A stretch of 64,000 nt of DNA from Notospermus geniculatus (lineage: Eukaryota > Nemertea > Pilidiophora > Heteronemertea > Lineidae): assembly GCA_002633025.1 (NCBI GenBank), contig NMRB01001154.1, positions 27,100-91,099 on the forward strand, in the 5' to 3' direction. The position numbers and the translations under genes were made by a program. The notes under the pieces are model-generated. The model was not told where the DNA came from. It did not search any database and saw nothing but the letters and a program-made list of their open reading frames with translations. Of the stretch, positions 63,700-64,000 are shown piece after piece; within the stretch, counting starts at the first letter, position 1; each line of letters opens with the position of its first letter.

Positions 63700-64000
63700 T
63701 ACAACCGGCTGGCTTGCCGAGCCTGGGGTGCCCAGGCAGTGCCAAATCGTTAGTTAGCACGAGAATGGTCAACAGTTTTGCAGCAAATTTTCAGAACAGG
63801 GGCTTAGCTAGCTTTTATGACATAGGGGGCAAAATTGATTGAGTCTGGACCTCCAGAAATAAATTGAAAATCTACACCCTCTCAGATGCATTTTCCCCAC
63901 ATCTGGCACTACAATAACTTGGCTTGAAGAGGGGAAATGACTTTTTTGAGCAAAAATTTGTTTTGTCCCATTTTGCTCTGGGGGCATTTGCCCCCCCCCC
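63700..64000. other. Right edge: non-coding, poly-C end
   Basis: No gene is seen. The last bases (CTGGGGGCATTTGCCCCC) match the centre of the hAT-like MITE family at 24591 and 27573, so a third copy may begin here and run off the window. Confidence 0.35.

Overview
This is a window from a metazoan nuclear genome, most likely a marine invertebrate. The evidence is introns with GT/AG boundaries, SRCR, CUB and SEA extracellular domains, Gypsy, BEL/Pao, piggyBac and Harbinger relics, tRNA-derived SINE heads, and dozens of short palindromic elements. An amphioxus, hemichordate or echinoderm would fit; the species cannot be fixed from the sequence. Nothing bacterial or viral-genome-like is present.

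Left third (1-22.1 kb, minus strand): one giant gene for a mucin-like extracellular protein. By following splice sites and codon phase I join nine coding exons, 5740 codons within the window, and the 3' end lies beyond position 1. The layout is signal segment + Thr/Ser-rich giant exon (7.6 kb) / SEA module A (exons of 104, 50 and 128 nt) / Thr/Ser-rich giant exon (8.5 kb) / SEA module B (again 104, 50 and 128 nt) / a third Thr-rich exon running off the window. Every mucin-SEA junction is phase 1, so the gene looks built by duplicating a [SEA + giant mucin exon] cassette.

Middle (22.1-33.6 kb): intergenic sequence with no convincing gene, dense in palindromic non-autonomous elements.

33.6-49.7 kb (minus strand): a second gene, 5' end missing, for a type I membrane receptor: three SRCR domains (each split by one intron), a CUB domain, a Ser/Thr stalk, one membrane helix and a 137-residue tail with seven tyrosines, three of them in Grb2-type YxN contexts. 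All exons splice in frame. A 7.5-kb Gypsy LTR retrotransposon (38058-45570), with identical visible LTR sequence and a perfect ACATG target duplication, sits antisense in the intron that splits the third SRCR domain. The assembly has a 442-base gap in its 5' LTR and a one-N join in its polymerase.

Right part (49.8-64 kb): a transposon graveyard on the plus strand. It holds a TIR element with a tRNA-like promoter, a BEL/Pao integrase relic abutting a piggyBac relic, a second piggyBac relic, a Harbinger nuclease relic, Helitron-, OTU- and ULP1-like fragments, and coding-like fragments of families I cannot name.

The two host genes would both act at the cell surface: one a secreted or shed mucin coat, the other a pattern-recognition-style receptor that could signal through tyrosine phosphorylation. 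That they are neighbours is observed; that they cooperate is not shown.
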